Source: Algibacter sp.
GTDB lineage: Bacteria; Bacteroidota; Bacteroidia; Flavobacteriales; Flavobacteriaceae
Length of the DNA stretch: 58,538 nt
NCBI RefSeq assembly: GCF_029245835.1
Contig: NZ_JAQWOO010000074.1
Span: 1-58,538 of the forward strand
Direction: 5' to 3'
In this document: positions 17,173-28,044 of the stretch, in pieces
Position numbering within the stretch: position 1 is the first letter of the stretch
How the letters are laid out: each line of letters begins with the position of its first letter
Program-made: the position numbers and the translations under genes
The notes under the pieces: model-generated
What the model was told of the DNA's origin: nothing
Database searches by the model: none
What the model saw: the letters and a program-made list of their open reading frames with translations, nothing else

Positions 17173-18459
17173 TTATTCCTCAATTTCTCTTTGTCTCTTA
17201 CCTGGGTAAGCGATAGAGCCATGTTCTGTCCAGTCAAGACCAGCAATTTCTTCTTTTTCAGAAACTCTTAATCCAACTGTCTTTTTCATAATTCCTAAGA
17301 AAATGAATGATAAACCAATAGCCCATGCAGCATATGCTAAAACTCCAATAGCTTGAGCGCCTAATTGTGCAGCTCCACCACCATTAAATATACCAATACC
17401 AGCATCACCATCAACACCCCAAAGACCTATAACTAAAGTACCCCAAGCACCAACAACACCGTGTACTGAAATAGCACCTACAGCATCATCAATTTTTAAT
17501 GTTTTTTCAATGAAACCTATCGAGAATACAACAAGTAAACCACCAATTAATCCAGCTAATACAGCACCACCTTCAGTCATGTTACCACATCCTGCAGTAA
17601 TACTTACAAGACCAGCAAGTGCGCCATTTAAAGTCATACTAAGATTTGGTTTTCCGTTTTTAAACCAGGTAAGCAATAATGCACCTAAAGCACCCGCAGC
17701 AGCAGCTAAGTTTGTTACAAGTACAACTTGCGAAGCAGCAGTAGCATCATCACCACCCCAAGCTAATTGAGAACCACCGTTAAAACCGAACCATCCTAAC
17801 CATAGGATAAATACACCTAAAGTTGCATACATTTGGTTGTGACCATGCATTTCAATTGGCTTACCATTAAGGAATTTTCCAATTCTAGGACCAACCATCC
17901 AAGCAGCAACTAATGCAGCCCATCCACCAACAGAGTGAACAATAGAAGATCCAGCAAAATCGATAAATTCAGCAGGCATAATACCATCAGTGTTGTTTAA
18001 CCAACCACCGTTCCATTCCCAACCACCAGCGATAGGGTAAATAAAAGCAGTTAATAAAATACTAAAGATGGCGTAAGTTGTATATTTAGTTCTTCCAGCA
18101 ATAGCTCCAGAAACAATAGTTGCAGCAGTAGCAGCAAATACAGTTTGAAAAAATAAATCTGCAGCACCTTGAGAAAATATAAAGCCTCCCCAATGGAACC
18201 AACCACCGGCAACATCAGTACCGTACATTAAAGAATATCCGATAAACCAGAAAGCTAGAGAGCCTACTGCAATATCAAGGAAGTTTTTCATCGCTATATT
18301 TACAGCGTTTTTTGAATCTGTCATTCCAGACTCTACCAAGAAGAATCCTGCTTGCATGAAGAATACTAAGATACCTGAAATAAGCATCCACATCATTCCC
18401 ATATCGCCTTCAATAGCGGCAGTATCTTGAATTAAAAAGGGTATATTTAATATTGACAT
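17173..18459 (-). CDS. Ammonium transporter (Amt), second copy
   Basis: The 428-residue Amt paralogue has the pore histidines in SSIVHSVGGWAALVA and GAISVHGVVGAWG. It carries FFLVESGMTDSKNA and a P-II-type tail (RVSEKEEIAGLDWTEHG). It is slightly longer than the downstream copy, with glycine-rich periplasmic loops (NGGWLNNTDG). It sits 145 bp upstream of the P-II gene and 94 bp downstream of a porin gene, with a strong hairpin between porin and amt. Whether it is a transporter or sensor cannot be told from sequence. Confidence 0.9.
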   Translation of the reverse strand: MSILNIPFLIQDTAAIEGDMGMMWMLISGILVFFMQAGFFLVESGMTDSKNAVNIAMKNFLDIAVGSLAFWFIGYSLMYGTDVAGGWFHWGGFIFSQGAADLFFQTVFAATAATIVSGAIAGRTKYTTYAIFSILLTAFIYPIAGGWEWNGGWLNNTDGIMPAEFIDFAGSSIVHSVGGWAALVAAWMVGPRIGKFLNGKPIEMHGHNQMYATLGVFILWLGWFGFNGGSQLAWGGDDATAASQVVLVTNLAAAAGALGALLLTWFKNGKPNLSMTLNGALAGLVSITAGCGNMTEGGAVLAGLIGGLLVVFSIGFIEKTLKIDDAVGAISVHGVVGAWGTLVIGLWGVDGDAGIGIFNGGGAAQLGAQAIGVLAYAAWAIGLSFIFLGIMKKTVGLRVSEKEEIAGLDWTEHGSIAYPGKRQREIEE

Positions 18460-18492
18460 AATAAATAATTTTTAGGGTTAGTTAAATAAATA

Positions 18493-18528
18493 AAGGCAAG
18501 TTCTCTGAGAACTTAGAGAACTTGCCTT
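18493..18528. terminator. Strong intercistronic hairpin between porin and amt
   Basis: A perfect 14-bp stem (AAGGCAAGTTCTCT / AGAGAACTTGCCTT) with an 8-nt loop is followed on the minus strand by TTATTTATTT. It may partly terminate or stabilise the porin transcript, giving more porin than Amt message. Confidence 0.6.
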
Positions 18529-18553
18529 ATATTCTCTTTTATATTTTTTTCTC

Positions 18554-19543
18554 TTAGAACGAGTAGATTGCAGCTAATGTGAAAGCAGCTAAATTATCAG
18601 ATGCATCTCCATCAGAATCAAAATAAGGCATATCATTACTCCAAGAATCTAATCTAATCTCAGGTTTGATAATTAAATTGTCTACAGTATAACTAGCTGT
18701 TAATGTAGTAGCAAATACACTAGGCAAATCATCAACATCTTTTTCATGTAATCCGAAAAGCTCACCTCTTAGACCAATAGAAAAAGAATCAGATGTCGCT
18801 AATTGTGGATATAATGCTACACCATAAAACCCAGCTTCATCACTAACTTGATAAGCACCATTAATACCTAAGAAAAAAGAATCAGATAAATCAAAACCAC
18901 CTGTATAATCGATTTCAAAACCTAAAACTTCATCATCATCATAGTAAAGGTTTAAGAATTGTCCTTTATACCCTAATTGAGCACCTAAAGCATATCCACC
19001 AGTTAAGTTATTGTTAACATCTGTTGGATTCATAAAAGCAAGCATTAAGCTAAAATCTTCAGATAAGGCGAAATCAGCTTTTAAACCAACCATAGAAAAA
19101 GGTCCGCTTGAAAATAAATAAGACGTACTGTAGTTGAAATTTGCAACCGGAGAAATCACTTCGTAACCAAGGTAAGTATTCCAACGTCCCATTGTTAATG
19201 TGGTGCTTTCAGATACATTCCAGTAAGCATACAATTGGTTAATGTATAAATCATTCCCGCCGCCTGCAGCTTGAATTCCTCTAGTTCCAAAAGCCAAATC
19301 AGCTACTGCACCTGTTGTTTCACCCTCATAAGATGCTATTACATTTGCCATACCTAAAGCAAAACCTGTTTGATCTGCAAAAGATGATCCAAAAGATTGG
19401 ACAACATTATCTGAGGCTGTTAAATAAGTTTGATAATAAGTATCAACACTACCACTAATACTTAATTTTTTTGGTGCTTCTTCTTGAGCAAATAACGCTG
19501 TTGCTACGAAAAGCATTGAAAGTGTAATAATTTTTTTCATCAT
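18554..19543 (-). CDS. Outer-membrane beta-barrel porin (BBP2/OmpL-like)
   Basis: The 329-residue protein has a signal peptide (MMKKIITLSMLFVATALFAQ) and alternating beta-strand composition throughout, ending in the aromatic terminus AAIYSF expected of an outer-membrane barrel. LSISGSVDTYYQTYL opens the barrel, and LTMGRWNTYLGYEVISP is characteristic of putative beta-barrel porin-2 proteins often next to amt genes in Bacteroidetes. It probably lets small nitrogen compounds cross the outer membrane; this is inference from context. It is the first gene of the amt/P-II series. Confidence 0.75.
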   Translation of the reverse strand: MMKKIITLSMLFVATALFAQEEAPKKLSISGSVDTYYQTYLTASDNVVQSFGSSFADQTGFALGMANVIASYEGETTGAVADLAFGTRGIQAAGGGNDLYINQLYAYWNVSESTTLTMGRWNTYLGYEVISPVANFNYSTSYLFSSGPFSMVGLKADFALSEDFSLMLAFMNPTDVNNNLTGGYALGAQLGYKGQFLNLYYDDDEVLGFEIDYTGGFDLSDSFFLGINGAYQVSDEAGFYGVALYPQLATSDSFSIGLRGELFGLHEKDVDDLPSVFATTLTASYTVDNLIIKPEIRLDSWSNDMPYFDSDGDASDNLAAFTLAAIYSF

Positions 19544-19549
19544 TGTTTT

Positions 19550-19623
19550 ATTTTTAAGTTATTTAATTTTTTAGATCTAAGTTTTGATTAGTTTTTGTTT
19601 TAAGTTAAATAATTTTAGATCTA
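19550..19623. repeat. Imperfect tandem repeat upstream of the porin gene
   Basis: Two copies of TTTTAAGTTA...TTTTAGATCTA lie about 45 bp apart; the palindromic TAGATCTA cores are at about 19571-19578 and 19615-19622. They are in the 5' leader or promoter of the porin gene and could be operator sites or a duplicated leader. Confidence 0.4.
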
Positions 19624-20054
19624 GTCTTCCTTAAGAACGGGGCTAAACTATATCAAAAAGATTTAACCCCCATAAAAAATAGGGGCATTTAGCTTACTTT
19701 TATCAATATTCTATTTTTTGCCCTATTTTTTTAAGGGTATTCTCTAAAATAATAGATTTTTTGATATTTCAACAATCAGCGTAATTGAATTATTGTCAGT
19801 ATTTTCTAATTTTTAGTATTATAAATTTCATTTAAAAGATGATTTCTTAACATAAATTCACATATCCTTATATATAAGCAAAAATTTACCGTTTGAATAT
19901 TTATTAAAAAAAACGTCTAATATTGATATATACCCATTTTTATATCCTGTTGACTTCAAAAATCGAAATAATCAAATCTACCTTATTGTATTTCAAATCT
20001 TAGAGCGTATCTTAGCTCTTCAACTCAAGTTTTTAAACTAATTTATTGTTGACT
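19624..20054. other. Divergent control region between porin and gltB
   Basis: About 430 bp of very AT-rich DNA without an open gene. A short CCCC(C)AT...ATAGGGG hairpin lies near 19665-19690. I found no exact sigma-54 site, riboswitch fold or full -33/-7 promoter by eye, although the position between two nitrogen operons makes it the likely control region. Confidence 0.4.
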
Positions 20055-23000
20055 ATGATTAAGAAACAAGGACTTTATTTACCAGAATTTGAACACGAAA
20101 ACTGTGGCGCAGGTTTTATTTGTAATCTTAAAGGAGAGAAAACAAATCAAATCATTCATGATGCCCTAGAAATTCTTGTTAAATTGGAACACCGTGGTGG
20201 TGTTAGTGCAGATGGAAAAACTGGTGATGGTGCTGGGTTATTAATTGATATCCCTCACGACTATTTTAAACGCGTTTGCGATTTTGAAATCCCTAAACAA
20301 AGGGCATATGCTGTTGGTATGGTTTTTTTACCAAAAACATCAAACCAATATAATTTTTGTAAAACCACTTTTGAAAAAGAAGTAGAAGCACAAGGGCTTA
20401 CTATTTTAGGATGGCGTAAAGTACCGGTTGACTCCTCTCAATTAGGGCAAATTGCTTTAGCATCAGAGCCTAACATAGAACAACTTTTTATTGGCAAAAC
20501 AGAAGCTATTGATGAAGCTACTTTTAAAGCTAAATTGTATGCGGCTAGAAAAATAACTGAACACGCTATTAGAACCTCTAAAATCTCTGAAAGCGGTTAC
20601 TTTTACGTACCTAGTTTATCGAATACAACCATAATATACAAAGGTATTATTATGCCTGAAGATATTGGGCCATATTATACCGATTTACAACAAATAGATT
20701 TAGTAACCCGTTTAGCATTAGTGCACCAACGTTTTTCTACCAACACCATGCCTACTTGGGAATTGGCACAACCATTCCGCCACATGTGTCAGAATGGAGA
20801 AATTAATACCCTACGCGGAAACGTAAGCAGAATGCGTGTTCGTGAAGAAATCATGAAGAGTGATGTTTTCGGGCCACAAATAGATAAATTATTCCCAATA
20901 ATTTTACCAGGAAAATCAGATTCAGCTTCTATGGATATGGTTGTTGAATTATTAACGCATACCGGACGCTCATTACCAGAAATTATGATGATGATGATTC
21001 CTGAAGCATGGGAAAAACACGCCACCATGTCTGAAGAGCGTAAAGCTTTTTACGAATACAATGCTTGTATTATGGAGCCTTGGGATGGTCCTGCATCTGT
21101 GCCTTTTACAGATGGCGACTATATTGGTGCTTTATTAGACAGAAACGGATTAAGACCTTCAAGATATACCATTACAAAAAGTGGTAAACTTATTATGTCT
21201 TCTGAAATTGGCGTGGTTGAAGTTGCACCAGAAGATGTAAAAGAACACGGTAGATTAGAACCAGGAAAAATGTTCTTGGTGGATATGAATAAAGGACGCA
21301 TTATTGAAGATGAAGAAATAAAAAGTAAAATAGTTTCAGAAAGACCGTATCAAGAATGGTTAGATAAATCACGTTTACATTTAAAAGACGTAGCATATAC
21401 CAGCGAAACTTGCCCTATTGAAACTATAGATATTAAAACACGTCAGCGTTTATTCAACTACACGTTTGAAGATATTCAAGAAGTCATCACACCAATGGCG
21501 CAAGTTGGAAAAGAAGCTTTAGGCTCTATGGGTATTGATACCCCTTTAGCGGTTTTATCTGATAGACCTCAACTCATTTCAAACTACTTTAAACAATTAT
21601 TTGCACAAGTAACAAACCCACCATTAGATGGGATTCGCGAAGAGATTGTTACAGATATTAGTTTAAATTTAGGAAAAGACAGAAACATTTTCAGCATTAC
21701 AGAAAGACAATGTAGGAAATTAAGAATTCAAAATCCTGTTATTTCTAATGATGATTTAGAAAAAATAAGAACCATTGATATAGATGGTTTTAAAGCCGAA
21801 ACCATACAAATGCTTTATCCAAAAGTAGAAGGTATGAATGGTTTAGAAAATGCGCTTGATGATGTCATCATTCAAATTGAAAAAGCTTTAGAAAGAAAGA
21901 CAAATATTATTATTCTTTCTGATAGAGGAGTTAATCAAGAATTTGCGCCAATTCCTGCTTTATTAGCCTGTTCTTATGTTAACCATCAATTGAATCGTTT
22001 ACGTAAGCGTTCTTATTTCGATATTATTATTGAGTCTGCAGAACCTAGAGAACCTCATCATTTTGCTACCTTATTTGGTTACGGTGCTAGTGCTATTAAC
22101 CCGTATATGGTTAATGAAATTATCAGAATGCAGGTTAAAGAAGGCTTCATCACTGATATGGATGAGCAAAAAGCAGTCGATAATTTTAATAAAGCGATTG
22201 GAAAAGGTATTTTAAAAGTGATGAATAAAATTGGAATCTCTACGCTACATTCGTACAGAGGTTCTCAAATTTTCGAAATTGTTGGATTTAATTCTCAATT
22301 TGTTGAAAAATATTTCCCATACACCGCTTCAAGAATTGAAGGTATTGGATTATATGAAATTGAAAAAGAAATTGACCAACGTTATAAACAAGCGTACCCA
22401 GATAATTCTATCGATAAAAATTTAGGATTAAATATTGGTGGTGATTATAGATGGAGACGTAATGGAGAGCGTCACTTATTTAACCCAACTACAGTTTCAA
22501 AATTACAACAAGCGGTTCGATTAAGCGATCAAGCCAGTTATAATGTCTATGCAAAAGCCATAAACGAACAATCTGAAAACTTAATGACTATTCGTGGTTT
22601 ATTTGAGTTTGATAACTTAGACCCTATTCCTTTAGAGGAAGTAGAGCCTTGGACAGAAATTGTAAAAAAGTTTAAAACTGGAGCGATGTCTTATGGTTCT
22701 ATTTCTCGCGAAGCCCATGAAAATTTGGCCATTGCGATGAACAGAATTGGTGGAAAATCGAATTCTGGTGAAGGCGGAGAAGATAGAAAGCGTTTTCAAA
22801 AAGATATAAATGGCGATAGTCGTAATTCAGCAATAAAACAAGTCGCTTCTGGTCGTTTTGGAGTAACGTCACATTACTTAACCAATGCCAGAGAGATTCA
22901 AATAAAAATGGCGCAAGGTGCTAAACCCGGAGAGGGCGGACAATTGCCAGGGTATAAAGTATTACCATGGATTGCAGCAGCACGTAACTCAACACCATTT

Positions 23001-24569
23001 GTAGGGTTAATTTCGCCGCCGCCACATCACGATATATATTCTATTGAAGATTTAGCTCAATTAATTTTTGATTTAAAAAATGCCAATCGCGAAGCTAGAA
23101 TTAATGTAAAATTAGTTTCAGAAGTTGGTGTTGGTACCATTGCCGCTGGTGTTGCAAAAGCAAAAGCCGATGTGGTGTTAATCTCAGGATATGATGGCGG
23201 AACAGGCGCATCTCCTTTAACCTCTTTAAAACATGCAGGTTTACCATGGGAACTTGGTTTATCTGAAGCACAACAAACTTTAGTTCTAAACAACTTAAGA
23301 AGTAGAATTGTTGTAGAATGTGATGGTCAGTTAAAAACAGGTCGCGATGTTGCCGTAGCCGCTTTATTAGGAGCTGAAGAATTCGGATTTGCAACAGCGC
23401 CTCTAGTAGCTTCTGGTTGTATAATGATGCGAAAGTGTCACTTAAACACATGCCCAGTGGGTATTGCAACTCAAGATAAAGAGTTACGTAAAAACTTTAA
23501 AGGCACACCAGAGCACGTTATTAATTTCTTCTATTATATCGCTGAAGAATTAAGAGGAATAATGGCACAGTTAGGATTTAGAACGCTTGCCGAAATGGTT
23601 GGGCAAACACATAAAATAAATGCTAATAAAGCTATTAAACATTATAAAGCTAAAGGTTTAGATTTATCAAGTATATTGCATAGACCTGCAGCTTATAGAG
23701 AACTTACTGTTAGAAATACAGAACAACAAGATCATAACTTAGATAGTGTTTTAGACTTTACAATATTAAAAGATTCGCATCGCGCTTTATATAGAAAAGA
23801 GAAAATGACGCTTGCCTATCCTATAAATAACATAAACCGTACAGTTGGTGCTATTGTAAGTAACGAGATTTCTAAAATTTACGGACATCTTGGTTTACCA
23901 GAAGATACCTTAAATATTAATTTTACAGGTTCTGCGGGGCAAAGTTTTGGCGCTTTTGGTGCACATGGATTAACATTCATTTTAGAAGGCAATACAAACG
24001 ATTATTTAGGTAAAGGTTTATCTGGAGCGAAATTGATTGTTAAAAAACCAGCTAAGGCAGACTTTATTGCCGAAAACAATATTATAATTGGTAATGTTTG
24101 TTTGTTTGGAGCTGTTCAAGGTGAAGCTTATATTAACGGTATTGCAGGTGAGCGTTTTGCAGTTCGTAACTCTGGAGCAACAACTGTTGTTGAAGGGGTT
24201 GGAGATCACTGTTGTGAATACATGACAGGTGGAAAAGTAATTGTTCTAGGTAAAACAGGAAGAAACTTTGCAGCAGGTATGAGCGGTGGTATCGCTTATG
24301 TTTACGATCCAGATAACAAATTTGCAAACGGTTTATGTAATATGGAAACTATAGAGTTTGAAGATATTACTGGCGATGATGCAACAGACTTAAAACAATT
24401 TATTGAAAAGCATACGCTTTATACAGATAGTGGTCTTGGTAAAAAACTATTAGCAGACTGGGATACTAGTCTTGGTAATTTTGTAAAAGTCATGCCAATT
24501 GAATACAAACGTGCATTGAAACGTTTAGAGACAGAAGAACCAATGGTAGAAGAATTAACAATAGCATAG
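20055..24569 (+). CDS. gltB: Glutamate synthase, large subunit
   Basis: The protein has about 1504 residues and makes glutamate from 2-oxoglutarate using glutamine-derived ammonia. The ATG at 20055 is chosen over a TTG at 20046. The class II amidotransferase domain begins after a short propeptide with nucleophile Cys17 (ENCGAGF). It includes [17 protein letters not shown] and [21 protein letters not shown]. The FMN synthase domain has [19 protein letters not shown], and the 3Fe-4S cysteines in [15 protein letters not shown]. The C-terminal GxGxG beta-helix ends the protein ([15 protein letters not shown]). It is 4 bp upstream of gltD. Confidence 0.96.
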   Translation: MIKKQGLYLPEFEHENCGAGFICNLKGEKTNQIIHDALEILVKLEHRGGVSADGKTGDGAGLLIDIPHDYFKRVCDFEIPKQRAYAVGMVFLPKTSNQYNFCKTTFEKEVEAQGLTILGWRKVPVDSSQLGQIALASEPNIEQLFIGKTEAIDEATFKAKLYAARKITEHAIRTSKISESGYFYVPSLSNTTIIYKGIIMPEDIGPYYTDLQQIDLVTRLALVHQRFSTNTMPTWELAQPFRHMCQNGEINTLRGNVSRMRVREEIMKSDVFGPQIDKLFPIILPGKSDSASMDMVVELLTHTGRSLPEIMMMMIPEAWEKHATMSEERKAFYEYNACIMEPWDGPASVPFTDGDYIGALLDRNGLRPSRYTITKSGKLIMSSEIGVVEVAPEDVKEHGRLEPGKMFLVDMNKGRIIEDEEIKSKIVSERPYQEWLDKSRLHLKDVAYTSETCPIETIDIKTRQRLFNYTFEDIQEVITPMAQVGKEALGSMGIDTPLAVLSDRPQLISNYFKQLFAQVTNPPLDGIREEIVTDISLNLGKDRNIFSITERQCRKLRIQNPVISNDDLEKIRTIDIDGFKAETIQMLYPKVEGMNGLENALDDVIIQIEKALERKTNIIILSDRGVNQEFAPIPALLACSYVNHQLNRLRKRSYFDIIIESAEPREPHHFATLFGYGASAINPYMVNEIIRMQVKEGFITDMDEQKAVDNFNKAIGKGILKVMNKIGISTLHSYRGSQIFEIVGFNSQFVEKYFPYTASRIEGIGLYEIEKEIDQRYKQAYPDNSIDKNLGLNIGGDYRWRRNGERHLFNPTTVSKLQQAVRLSDQASYNVYAKAINEQSENLMTIRGLFEFDNLDPIPLEEVEPWTEIVKKFKTGAMSYGSISREAHENLAIAMNRIGGKSNSGEGGEDRKRFQKDINGDSRNSAIKQVASGRFGVTSHYLTNAREIQIKMAQGAKPGEGGQLPGYKVLPWIAAARNSTPFVGLISPPPHHDIYSIEDLAQLIFDLKNANREARINVKLVSEVGVGTIAAGVAKAKADVVLISGYDGGTGASPLTSLKHAGLPWELGLSEAQQTLVLNNLRSRIVVECDGQLKTGRDVAVAALLGAEEFGFATAPLVASGCIMMRKCHLNTCPVGIATQDKELRKNFKGTPEHVINFFYYIAEELRGIMAQLGFRTLAEMVGQTHKINANKAIKHYKAKGLDLSSILHRPAAYRELTVRNTEQQDHNLDSVLDFTILKDSHRALYRKEKMTLAYPINNINRTVGAIVSNEISKIYGHLGLPEDTLNINFTGSAGQSFGAFGAHGLTFILEGNTNDYLGKGLSGAKLIVKKPAKADFIAENNIIIGNVCLFGAVQGEAYINGIAGERFAVRNSGATTVVEGVGDHCCEYMTGGKVIVLGKTGRNFAAGMSGGIAYVYDPDNKFANGLCNMETIEFEDITGDDATDLKQFIEKHTLYTDSGLGKKLLADWDTSLGNFVKVMPIEYKRALKRLETEEPMVEELTIA

Positions 24570-24573
24570 TGTC

Positions 24574-26037
24574 ATGGGAAAAGTAACAGGATTTAAAGAA
24601 TTTGAAAGACAAGATGAAACTTACACACCTGTAAAAGATCGTGTAAAACATTATAAAGAATTTACGGTTCCATTAAATGAACCCGAGCTTCAAAAACAAG
24701 GGTCGCGTTGTATGGATTGTGGTATTCCGTTTTGCCATAGTGGTTGTCCATTAGGAAATTTAATTCCTGATTTCAATCATATGGTTCACCAAGGTGAGTG
24801 GCAAAAAGCCTCTTGGATATTACATTCAACCAATAATTTTCCTGAGTTTACAGGTCGTTTGTGTCCTGCCCCATGTGAGCAATCATGTGTGTTGGGTATT
24901 ATAGAAGACCCCGTATCTATTGAAAATATTGAAAAAAACATTGTTGAGCGTGCTTTTAAAGAAGGCTGGATTAAACCACAACCACCAAAAACAAGAACAG
25001 GTAAAACCATTGCCGTTGTTGGCTCTGGACCTGCTGGTTTAGCTGCAGCGCAACAATTAAATAGAGCGGGACATACAGTAACCGTATTTGAGCGCGATGA
25101 TGAAGTTGGCGGATTATTACGATACGGGATTCCTAATTTCAAAATGGAAAAAGGCATTATAGACCGTCGTTTAAAAATTTTAGAAGCTGAAGGTATTGTA
25201 TTTAAAACTAACGTTAATGTTGGTGTTAATTATAGTGTTGAAGACTTAAAAGCTTTTGACTCGGTTGTTTTGTGCGGAGGTGCTACAGACAGGCGTAGTT
25301 TACCAACTCCAGGTATAGATGCTGATGGTGTAGTACAGGCTATGGATTTCTTAACACAACAAACGAAAGTGTTATTTGGTAAGAAAGTTGAAAACCAAAT
25401 ACTAGCCACTGATAAAAATGTTATTGTAATTGGTGGTGGAGATACAGGTTCAGATTGTATTGGTACATCAAACCGTCAAGGTGCGAAATCGGTAGTTAAT
25501 TTTGAAATTATGCCGAAACCTCCAGGACATCGTTCACCAACTACCCCTTGGCCTTTTTGGCCATTACAGTTAAAAACATCATCGTCTCATAAAGAGGGCG
25601 TAGAACGTAACTGGTTAATTAACACTAAAGAATTCGTAAAAGATAAAAACGGAAAGTTAACCGCATTAAAAACGGTTAATGTGGAGTGGAAAATGGTTCC
25701 TGGACAACGTCCGCAGTTAATTGAAATTGAAGGTACAGAAAAAACATGGCCTTGTGATTTAGCTTTATTGGCACTTGGTTTTACAGGCCCAGAAAGTACA
25801 CTTGCAGATAAATTAGGAATTAATAAGGATGCGCGTTCTAATTACAAAGCAGCATACGGAAAATATCAAACGAATGTTCCAAATATATTTGCCGCTGGCG
25901 ATATGCGTCGTGGACAATCTTTAATTGTTTGGGCCATTTCTGAAGGGAGAGAAGCTGCAAGACAAGTGGATATATATTTAATGGGTAAATCTAATTTACC
26001 TTCTAAAGATGTTACTGGCGATTTGGTTGCGATGTAA
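24574..26037 (+). CDS. gltD: Glutamate synthase, small subunit
   Basis: The 487-residue NAD(P)H-oxidising subunit passes electrons through FAD and [4Fe-4S] clusters to GltB. N-terminal cluster cysteines occur in CMDCGIPFCHSGCPLGN and CPAPCEQSCVLGI. The FAD site is VVGSGPAGLAAAQQL and the NAD(P)H site VIGGGDTGSDCIGTS. FAAGDMRRGQSLIVWAI near the C-terminus is the second FAD motif. It is in one operon with gltB and followed by a strong terminator. Confidence 0.96.
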   Translation: MGKVTGFKEFERQDETYTPVKDRVKHYKEFTVPLNEPELQKQGSRCMDCGIPFCHSGCPLGNLIPDFNHMVHQGEWQKASWILHSTNNFPEFTGRLCPAPCEQSCVLGIIEDPVSIENIEKNIVERAFKEGWIKPQPPKTRTGKTIAVVGSGPAGLAAAQQLNRAGHTVTVFERDDEVGGLLRYGIPNFKMEKGIIDRRLKILEAEGIVFKTNVNVGVNYSVEDLKAFDSVVLCGGATDRRSLPTPGIDADGVVQAMDFLTQQTKVLFGKKVENQILATDKNVIVIGGGDTGSDCIGTSNRQGAKSVVNFEIMPKPPGHRSPTTPWPFWPLQLKTSSSHKEGVERNWLINTKEFVKDKNGKLTALKTVNVEWKMVPGQRPQLIEIEGTEKTWPCDLALLALGFTGPESTLADKLGINKDARSNYKAAYGKYQTNVPNIFAAGDMRRGQSLIVWAISEGREAARQVDIYLMGKSNLPSKDVTGDLVAM

Positions 26038-26056
26038 CTTATAAAATAACATCATT

Positions 26057-26090
26057 TAAAAAGGCGAACTTAATAAGTTTGCCTTTTTTT
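26057..26090 (+). terminator. gltBD terminator
   Basis: The stem AAAAAGGCGAACTT / AGTTTGCCTTTTT with loop AATA is followed by a T-run 20 bp after the gltD stop. Confidence 0.8.
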
Positions 26091-26126
26091 ATGTCTTGTT
26101 ATAAAAACATAATTACATTTCAAACT

Positions 26127-26315
26127 CCGCTACCGCACGAACCCTTTCGTGTGGTTTCTGTAAAGCTAAACTACATATTTGTAAAAGTCTAAAATTTGCT
26201 TATTATAAAGATACCTTTTTTATATTTACAGTAAACCAATAAAGTATCTATGAGCAGAAATTATAAAATCATTATAAATTCGAACTACCACACGAAAGGA
26301 TTCGTGCGGTAGCGG
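26127..26315. mobile_element. MITE derived from a REP-RAYT transposon
   Basis: This 189-bp element is bounded by 29-bp inverted repeats (CCGCTACCGCACGAA... at 26127-26155 and its complement at 26287-26315, one mismatch). Each end is itself a hairpin (ACCGCACGAA / TTCGTGTGGT). Inside, an ATG at 26250 starts MSRNYK, the typical N-terminus of Bacteroidetes REP-associated tyrosine transposases, and then the frame jumps to the right-hand repeat and stops after 20 codons. It looks like a RAYT transposon that lost its body. Confidence 0.6.
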
Positions 26316-26418
26316 GGAATTATATTCAACCAATTTTTAGCTATATTTGAAAACAGGATTGAACTATAGATAATTTAACCTTGAAATTTTGAACTTACAC
26401 ACTTTTTAGGATAGTGTC
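26316..26418 (+). mobile_element. IS256-family remnant (3' end only)
   Basis: About 103 bp nearly identical to 39-141: the end of the transposase frame (GIIFNQFLAIFEN, stop TAG) plus the terminal repeat ending GGATAGTGTC. The rest of the IS is missing, and the RAYT-derived MITE abuts the left side. The IS end lies 4 bp from the fbp stop codon. Confidence 0.7.
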
Positions 26419-26422
26419 TTTT

Positions 26423-27430
26423 TTATTTAGCATTCCGCATAAACTCTTCAGCTTTTTCAACCATGTTTTTGCTTCCACAAATAAAAGGTACACGTTGGTG
26501 TAACTCTGTAGGTTCAACATCCATAGTTCTAGTAAACCCATCACTAGATTTACCATTAGCCTGTTCTGCTAAAAAAGCCATTGGATTACATTCGTATAAT
26601 AAACGTAATTTACCTTGTGGATTTTTCGAACTTTGCGGATATAAATAAATCCCCCCTTTTATCATATTTCTATGGAAATCAGATACTAAAGACCCTATAT
26701 ACCTTGATGTATAAGGTCTGTCATCTTGCTCTTGTTGGCAATATTTAATATAATTTTTTATACCCTGTGGAAAATGAATATAATTTCCTTCATTAACCGA
26801 ATAAATATTCCCATCCTCTGGGAATTGCATATCTGGATGCGATAAATAAAACGAACCTATAGCTGGATTTAATGTAAACCCATTAACACCATCACCCGTA
26901 GTATACACTAACATCGTAGACGTTCCATAAACCACATATCCAGCCGCTACTTGCTGACTCCCTTTTTGTAAAAAATCTTCAAGTTGAACAGGCGTACCAA
27001 TAGGCGTTACGCGTCTGTAAATTGAAAATATAGTTCCTACAGAAACATTTACATCTATATTAGAAGAACCATCTAGAGGGTCTATCAAAACCACATATTT
27101 ATTCTGATGGTTTTCATCTTGACTATTAATGGCTACAAAATCATCCTCTTCCTCACTGGCAATACCACAAACAATATTTCTTTTAGTCATGGTTTGAATA
27201 AACTTTTCATTGGCATATACATCAAGTTTTTGCTGGTCTTCCCCTTGAATATTAGTGTCACCAGCAGCACCAATAATATCAACTAACCCCGCTTTATTCA
27301 CCTCATGATTTACCACTTTTGCAGCCAATCGAATAGAATTTATAAGACTTGATAATTCCCCTGAAGAATATTTAAAAGAGGATTGATTTTCAATAATAAA
27401 CTCTCCTAAAGTTTGCTTTTTATGAGCCAT
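26423..27430 (-). CDS. fbp: Fructose-1,6-bisphosphatase class I
   Basis: The 335-residue gluconeogenic phosphatase hydrolyses fructose-1,6-bisphosphate to fructose-6-phosphate. Metal and substrate motifs are [51 protein letters not shown] (the FBPase core), and [42 protein letters not shown] holds the active-site Glu. Length is standard for the bacterial class I enzyme. It is monocistronic; an IS256 remnant sits directly at its 3' end. Confidence 0.95.
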   Translation of the reverse strand: MAHKKQTLGEFIIENQSSFKYSSGELSSLINSIRLAAKVVNHEVNKAGLVDIIGAAGDTNIQGEDQQKLDVYANEKFIQTMTKRNIVCGIASEEEDDFVAINSQDENHQNKYVVLIDPLDGSSNIDVNVSVGTIFSIYRRVTPIGTPVQLEDFLQKGSQQVAAGYVVYGTSTMLVYTTGDGVNGFTLNPAIGSFYLSHPDMQFPEDGNIYSVNEGNYIHFPQGIKNYIKYCQQEQDDRPYTSRYIGSLVSDFHRNMIKGGIYLYPQSSKNPQGKLRLLYECNPMAFLAEQANGKSSDGFTRTMDVEPTELHQRVPFICGSKNMVEKAEEFMRNAK

Positions 27431-27527
27431 AAAGATGTATGTTTTGATTCTTGCAAATATCTATAAATTTTATCAAACTATAACGTTTTCGTAAAGTTTA
27501 AATTCTTCTATGTAATGAACTTTAAAC

Positions 27528-27535
27528 TATATTTG
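27528..27535 (+). promoter_or_regulatory. -7 promoter box for the GNAT-lysC-olsF operon
   Basis: TATATTTG is an exact TAnnTTTG match 19 bp before the ATG at 27554. The -33 region is weak, with no TTTG at the usual distance. Confidence 0.45.
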
Positions 27536-27553
27536 AAATAATTAAAGAAAATT

Positions 27554-28033
27554 ATGAATTTCACAATTAGAAATGCTCAAAAAGAGGATATGCCACAAGT
27601 GCTTCGTTTAATTAGAGAATTAGCTCTATTTGAAAAAGAACCTGATGCGGTTGAAGTTACTATAAAAGATTTAAAACGTGATGGCTTTGGCGAGTACCCT
27701 GCTTTTCATTGTTTTGTTGCAGAAGTAAATTCTAAAATTGAAGGTATTGCTTTAATATACAATCGTTACTCTACTTGGAAAGGTAAAATTATACACCTAG
27801 AAGATTTAATTGTTAGTAATGCTATGCGTGGGACTGGATTAGGAACTGCGCTTTTAGATCAAGTAGTTAAATACGCATACGATTTAGGCGTAAAACGCAT
27901 TAACTGGGAAGTTTTAGATTGGAATGAAAATGCCATTGCCTTTTATGAAAAAAAGGGTGCAAATGTTATGCGAGATTGGGATGTAGTTCAGTTAAATGAA
28001 ACAGGCATTAAAAATTATATAGCAAAATTATAA
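27554..28033 (+). CDS. GNAT family N-acetyltransferase
   Basis: The 159-residue single-domain GNAT enzyme transfers an acetyl group from acetyl-CoA to an amine. It has the CoA-loop motif GTGLGTALLDQVVKYA (Q/RxxGxG/A-type, here MRGTGLG) and a spermidine/diamine acetyltransferase-like C-terminus (GVKRINWEVLDWNENAIAFYEKKGA). The resemblance to SSAT-type enzymes suggests a polyamine or small amine substrate, but this is not certain. It is first of three genes with 11- and 22-bp gaps. Confidence 0.8.
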   Translation: MNFTIRNAQKEDMPQVLRLIRELALFEKEPDAVEVTIKDLKRDGFGEYPAFHCFVAEVNSKIEGIALIYNRYSTWKGKIIHLEDLIVSNAMRGTGLGTALLDQVVKYAYDLGVKRINWEVLDWNENAIAFYEKKGANVMRDWDVVQLNETGIKNYIAKL

Positions 28034-28044
28034 TTTATATTAAC

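Noticed and set aside
19544-20054. Sigma-54 or riboswitch control of porin and gltB
   Set aside because: No convincing TGGCAC-N5-TTGC site or conserved fold was visible.
23101-23469. 122-codon minus-strand frame inside gltB
   Set aside because: Antisense to the conserved FMN domain of gltB; leucine/glutamine-rich artefact.
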